15,838 bases of DNA from an uncultured Ruminococcus sp. Its GTDB lineage: Bacteria > Bacillota > Clostridia > Oscillospirales > Ruminococcaceae. The translations under genes were made by a program, and so were the position numbers. How positions within the stretch are numbered: the first letter of the stretch is position 1; each line of letters starts with the position of its first letter. Under the pieces are notes generated by a model, which saw nothing but the letters and a program-made list of their open reading frames with translations, was not told the DNA's origin and searched no databases. This document shows positions 12,678 to 15,838 of the stretch, piece by piece. The stretch covers positions 1-15,838 of the forward strand of contig CALDFS010000227.1 of NCBI GenBank assembly GCA_937942105.1, in the 5' to 3' direction.

Positions 12678-14672
12678 TCAGCTGATATCCGCCATTTCCA
12701 GATAATCATGGCCGTTGTTGTTGATGAACTCCTTGCGGGCAGATAGATTGTCGCCTAAAAGCATATCGAACATGAACTTTGTGTGCTCTGCCTCGTCGGG
12801 AGTGACCTGTATCAGTCGGCGGGTTTCGGGGTTCATGGTGGTAAGGCTCATCATATCAGGCTCGTTCTCACCAAGTCCCTTTGAGCGCTGGATGGTGAAC
12901 TTCGCGCTGCCTATCATCTTCATTATCTCAATCCGCTCATTTTCGTCATAGGCGAAATAGGTTCTGTCCTTGGTGTTAATCTCATAGAGCGGAGATTCCG
13001 CGATGTATACATATCCCTTTTCGATAAGCGTGGGCGCGAGAGTATAAAGCATAGTCAGGATGAGGGTGCGTATCTGGAAGCCGTCGTAATCAGCATCGGT
13101 GCAGATTACAACCTTATTCCAGCGCAGGGCGTTGAGATTAAACGAGGACAGCTCCTTGTTCTTGGCGCTCTTGACTTCTACTCCGCAACCTAAAACCTTC
13201 ATAAGGTCGGTGATGATCTCGCTTTCGAAAATCTTATTGTAGCTTGCTTTCAGGCAGTTTAAAATCTTGCCCCTTACCGGTATAACCGCCTGAAACTCGG
13301 CGTTGCGGGCAAGCTTTACCGAGCCTAACGCGGAGTCGCCCTCCACTATATAAAGCTCGCGCTGAGAGACATCCTTGGTGCGGCAGTCGACAAACTTTTT
13401 CACCATGTTTGCCATATCAAGCTTTTCGGCGTACAGCTTTTTGGTGTTGACGCGGGTCTTCTCGGCAGACTCGCGGGAGCGCTTGTTGATCAGCACCTGG
13501 TCGCAGATTTTATTTGCATCCTCGGGGTTCTCGATGAAGTAAACCTCTAACTGGTGCTTTAAAAACTCGACTGCGGCATCGTAGATGAACTTGTTGTTTA
13601 TTGCCTTTTTGGTCTGGTTTTCGTAGGATGTCTGCGTAGAGAACGAGCTTGAAACCATTATAAGGCAATCCTCAACGTCCACAAACTGAAGCTTGGCTTC
13701 GTTTTTCAGATACTTGTTGTTACTCTTCATATAGCTGTCGAGGAAGGATGTGAACGCCTGGCGAACCGCCTTTTCGGTCGAGCCGCCGTATTCAAGAAAG
13801 CTGGAGTTGTGGAAGTACTCAGCGAGCTTGACTGTCTTAGAAAAGCAGAACGCGAAGTTGTACTTTACCTTATATTCGTTCATATCCTCCCTATCCTTGC
13901 CCTTGCGCTCGGCAGTCCATAAGCGCGGCTGGGTCAGGGAGGAATCCCCTGCTATCTCCTGAACATAGTCTAAAATTCCGTTTTCATAGAGATACTCAAA
14001 GCTTTCAAATCCGCCATCCTCGTTCTGATACTTCAAAACAAAGGTGATGCCGGGGTTGACTATCGACTGCTTTTTAAGAACATCGCAGAAGTACTCCTTT
14101 TCTATGACGATATCGGTGAAGACCTCTAAATCAGGCTTCCAGCGGGTCTTTGTGCCTGTCTGACGGCGCTTTGAAGGCTCCTTGGAAAGACCGCCGATAT
14201 TCTCGCCCTTTTCAAAGTGGAGCTTATACAAAAAGCCGTCCCTGTTTACCTCAACATCCATATATTCTGAGGAATACTGAGTTGCACACGCGCCCAATCC
14301 GTTTAAGCCCAGAGAATACTCATAGTTGTCCCCCGAGACGTTATCGTATTTGCCGCCGGCGTAGAGCTCGCAGTATACAAGCTCCCAGTTGTAGCGGTTT
14401 TCGGCCTTGTTGAAGTCCACCGGGCAGCCTCTGCCCATATCCTCGACCTCGATGGAGTTATCGTTATATCTTGTAACGCTGATTTTGGAGCCGTAGCCCT
14501 CGCGCGATTCGTCGATTGAATTGGAGATTATTTCAAACACCGAATGCTTGCAGCCCTCCAGCCCGTCTGAGCCGAAGATTACTGCCGGGCGTTTTCTTAC
14601 CCTGTCCGCACCCTTAAGGGAGCGTATCGCTTCGTTGCCGTATTCTTTTTTGGAAGAAGTTTTTGCAGCCAT
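12678..14672 (-). CDS. parE: Type IIA DNA topoisomerase subunit B (topoisomerase IV ParE-like)
   Basis: 664 residues from ATG 14672, chosen because AAAGGAA (complement of 14681-14687) sits 8 nt upstream. An upstream in-frame ATG at 14750 lies before the predicted transcription start. The GHKL ATPase part shows Glu47 and Asn51 (FEIISNSIDE), DMGRG (78-82) and the ATP-lid GLNGLGA (122-128). The transducer carries the QTK loop (353-355). The Toprim domain shows EGDSALGS (444-451) and TDADYDG (525-531), with metal-binding Glu444, Asp526 and Asp528. The C-terminus has RSKGLGE and TTMNPETRRLIQVT. Several positions differ from usual GyrB/ParE: EGDSAGG reads EGDSALG, and the EGGTH motif reads EYGGSTE. 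The length lacks the GyrB insert of enteric bacteria. It supplies ATP-driven gate closure to ParC, encoded 26 bp downstream. Confidence 0.93.
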   Translation of the reverse strand: MAAKTSSKKEYGNEAIRSLKGADRVRKRPAVIFGSDGLEGCKHSVFEIISNSIDESREGYGSKISVTRYNDNSIEVEDMGRGCPVDFNKAENRYNWELVYCELYAGGKYDNVSGDNYEYSLGLNGLGACATQYSSEYMDVEVNRDGFLYKLHFEKGENIGGLSKEPSKRRQTGTKTRWKPDLEVFTDIVIEKEYFCDVLKKQSIVNPGITFVLKYQNEDGGFESFEYLYENGILDYVQEIAGDSSLTQPRLWTAERKGKDREDMNEYKVKYNFAFCFSKTVKLAEYFHNSSFLEYGGSTEKAVRQAFTSFLDSYMKSNNKYLKNEAKLQFVDVEDCLIMVSSSFSTQTSYENQTKKAINNKFIYDAAVEFLKHQLEVYFIENPEDANKICDQVLINKRSRESAEKTRVNTKKLYAEKLDMANMVKKFVDCRTKDVSQRELYIVEGDSALGSVKLARNAEFQAVIPVRGKILNCLKASYNKIFESEIITDLMKVLGCGVEVKSAKNKELSSFNLNALRWNKVVICTDADYDGFQIRTLILTMLYTLAPTLIEKGYVYIAESPLYEINTKDRTYFAYDENERIEIMKMIGSAKFTIQRSKGLGENEPDMMSLTTMNPETRRLIQVTPDEAEHTKFMFDMLLGDNLSARKEFINNNGHDYLEMADIS

Positions 14673-14712
14673 ATAGCCATTTCCTTTCGCTGATTTTACG
14701 CAATATGTAGTT

Positions 14713-14741
14713 ATTATAGCACGATTTCGGGGAAAATGCAA
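14713..14741 (-). promoter_or_regulatory. Sigma-A promoter of the parE-parC operon
   Basis: On the minus strand, TTGCAT (complement of 14736-14741), a 17-bp spacer and TATAAT (complement of 14713-14718) are preceded by an extended TGC. The predicted start near 14706 gives a leader of about 34 nt. The promoter lies outside the nearby repeat cluster, which begins about 90 bp further upstream. Confidence 0.82.
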
Positions 14742-14829
14742 GTACCACAAAAGCAGCGTCGCAAGGCAAGGCTTAGAACCGGAATGGACTAAGCTGCCGG
14801 GATAAAATATCGTCCGTTAACAGATATGG

Positions 14830-14894
14830 AATGCTCGTTATCGGATAAAGAATGCTCATTATTGCCGAGTAGAAATAACGAGCATAACGAGCAT
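14830..14894. repeat. Repeat cluster A: copies of ATGCTCGTTAT in both orientations
   Basis: Forward copies are at 14831-14841 (exact) and 14852-14862 (one change). Inverted copies are at 14875-14885 and 14884-14894 (both exact, sharing two bases, so a 9-bp tandem period). The second forward and first inverted copies can form a hairpin. The cluster lies in the 547-bp divergent spacer 14673-15219 between parE and the flippase gene. Confidence 0.85.
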
Positions 14895-15076
14895 CCTTAT
14901 ACAAATATACAGTAATTATTCAATAATAATTTATAATCATATAATAACTACTATATTCATTGGAGGAAAAGCCTATTTTTTATGTCCCATTATGCAAACA
15001 TATGTTCAACTTCAACACTATTATAGTCTTATTTTAATGTAAATTAATCAGTAATATTAATCATGTTATCAGTTGA

Positions 15077-15130
15077 ATGCTCAAAATGCTCGTTATGCTC
15101 GTTATTTTCTCTCGGTACATAACGAGCATT
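15077..15130. repeat. Repeat cluster B: further copies of ATGCTCGTTAT, mirrored to cluster A
   Basis: A partial copy is at 15077-15083. Exact forward copies are at 15086-15096 and 15095-15105, overlapping by two bases. An exact inverted copy is at 15119-15129. The last two can form a perfect 11-bp hairpin with a 13-nt loop. The 182 bp between clusters A and B are very AT-rich, carry a 10-bp palindrome AACATATGTT (14997-15006) and show no gene. Confidence 0.85.
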
Positions 15131-15219
15131 GCCTGTCTGTTTTCCGCCGCACACATCTGCATAAATTCATCCTTGTCCCAATAAAATATACTGATATTCA
15201 TAACAAAGGACTTGGTAAC

Positions 15220-15838
15220 ATGAAAAAGCAAAGCGTTCTATACGGCTCCTTTCTTCTGATGCTTTCGGTGATAGTATCACGCGTGGCGGGGCTTATCCTG
15301 AAGATCCCGCTGGCAAACATGCTGGGCGGCACCGGCATGGGCTACTATTCCAGCGCCTATGCGGTGTTTATGCCGCTATACGCCCTCTGTGCGGGGAGTC
15401 TTCCACCAGCAATCGCGCAGAGCGTTTCTGAGAGCGCGGCATTCGCACACACCTCTCGGATAGCAAAAACCAAGCGCTCGGCACTGATATTTTTCAGCGC
15501 GGTAAGCCTTGCAGTGTCGCTTATCCCGCTTCTGTTCGCGGACTTCATCTCGGCGCGAATCATCGGCAACCCCGAAGCTAAGCTTTCGGTTATGGCTATA
15601 TCCCCCTGCATATTCTTCGGGACGGTCACAGCCATCTATCGCGGCTACTATGAGGGGCTAAAAAACATGACCCCCACAGCCGTTTCGCAGATGGCGGACG
15701 CGATAGTCAAGCTTGCCTCGGGCTTAGGGCTTGCCTATGCCGTTCAGAGCTATGCAAACAGCCTTTACATGAACGCTCAGCCGGTTTTCGGCAAGATGTG
15801 CCTGAACGAATACGAAGCGGCGGCGGCTTCCCTGCCAT
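15220..15838 (+). CDS. SpoVB/MurJ-like MOP-superfamily lipid flippase, 5' part (3' truncated)
   Basis: 206 codons are visible, running off the window end. The start ATG 15220 follows AAAGGA (15205-15210) at 9-nt spacing. The N-terminus MKKQSVLYGSFLLMLSVIVSRVAGLILKIPLANMLGGTGMGYYSSAY matches the first helix pair of the stage V sporulation protein B / polysaccharide flippase family. Further hydrophobic helices lie near residues 45-65, 88-110 and 125-140. The YYEGLKNMTPTAVSQMADAIVKL segment is a family landmark. Members flip undecaprenyl-linked precursors such as lipid II across the membrane; SpoVB of Bacillus acts in spore cortex synthesis. The presence of a SASP gene in the window fits a sporulation role, but a vegetative wall or polysaccharide flippase is possible. 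It is divergent from parE, with repeat cluster B ending 90 bp upstream. Confidence 0.88.
   Translation, partial: MKKQSVLYGSFLLMLSVIVSRVAGLILKIPLANMLGGTGMGYYSSAYAVFMPLYALCAGSLPPAIAQSVSESAAFAHTSRIAKTKRSALIFFSAVSLAVSLIPLLFADFISARIIGNPEAKLSVMAISPCIFFGTVTAIYRGYYEGLKNMTPTAVSQMADAIVKLASGLGLAYAVQSYANSLYMNAQPVFGKMCLNEYEAAAASLP

Noticed and set aside
14673..14750. Upstream ATG at 14750 as start of parE
   Set aside because: The predicted promoter (14713-14741) lies inside this extension, the added residues match no GyrB/ParE N-terminus, and the ATG at 14672 has a good RBS.
14982..15026. Fourteen-codon ORF after GGAGG (14962-14966) in the AT-rich core between repeat clusters
   Set aside because: The spacing of 15 nt is too long and so short an ORF in AT-rich DNA is expected by chance.
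14830..15130. Repeat clusters read as a CRISPR array
   Set aside because: The units are 9-11 bp, occur in both orientations, overlap, and have no regular unique spacers or cas genes.

Overview
The window looks like chromosomal DNA from an anaerobic, spore-forming gut or rumen Firmicute, most likely Oscillospiraceae/Ruminococcaceae. This rests on an alpha/beta-type small acid-soluble spore protein, a SpoVB-type flippase, a GH26 mannanase carrying the end of a carbohydrate-binding module, clostridial-style AGGAG ribosome binding sites, and AT-rich spacers between GC-richer genes. The species assignment is inference; no 16S or other marker is present.

Layout from left to right: (1) the 3' part of a secreted GH26 beta-mannanase (1-1071, +) with its terminator. 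(2) A LOG-family nucleotide phosphoribohydrolase (1412-1966, -) with its own sigma-A promoter and terminator. (3) A spore DNA-binding SASP (2303-2491, +) behind a perfect 10-bp inverted repeat. (4) A two-gene unit of a membrane-anchored VanY-type D,D-carboxypeptidase and an Mrp/NBP35 Fe-S carrier ATPase (2729-4825, +). (5) A gene-free, GC-rich, heavily self-complementary block (about 4884-5150) that folds on paper into nested stems around a perfectly paired four-way junction. (6) On the minus strand, a type-2 ArgC homologue (6588-7538) followed by the ribosome-associated GTPase HflX (5164-6399). (7) On the plus strand, an ECF sigma factor translationally overlapped by a 625-residue single-pass membrane protein that is probably its anti-sigma factor (7979-10340). 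(8) A convergent parE-parC type IIA topoisomerase operon (14672 down to 10408, -). (9) A divergent spacer (14673-15219) with two clusters of an 11-bp repeat around an AT-rich core. (10) The 5' end of a spoVB/MurJ-like MOP-superfamily flippase (15220 to the window end, +).

Most genes are ordinary housekeeping, envelope and sporulation functions. The unusual items are the four-way-junction element at 4916-5069, the repeat clusters at 14830-15130, the ArgC homologue that appears to have lost its catalytic Cys and His, and the operator-like inverted repeat over the sigma-gene promoter. No transposase, integrase, phage gene, tRNA, rRNA or CRISPR array was seen.
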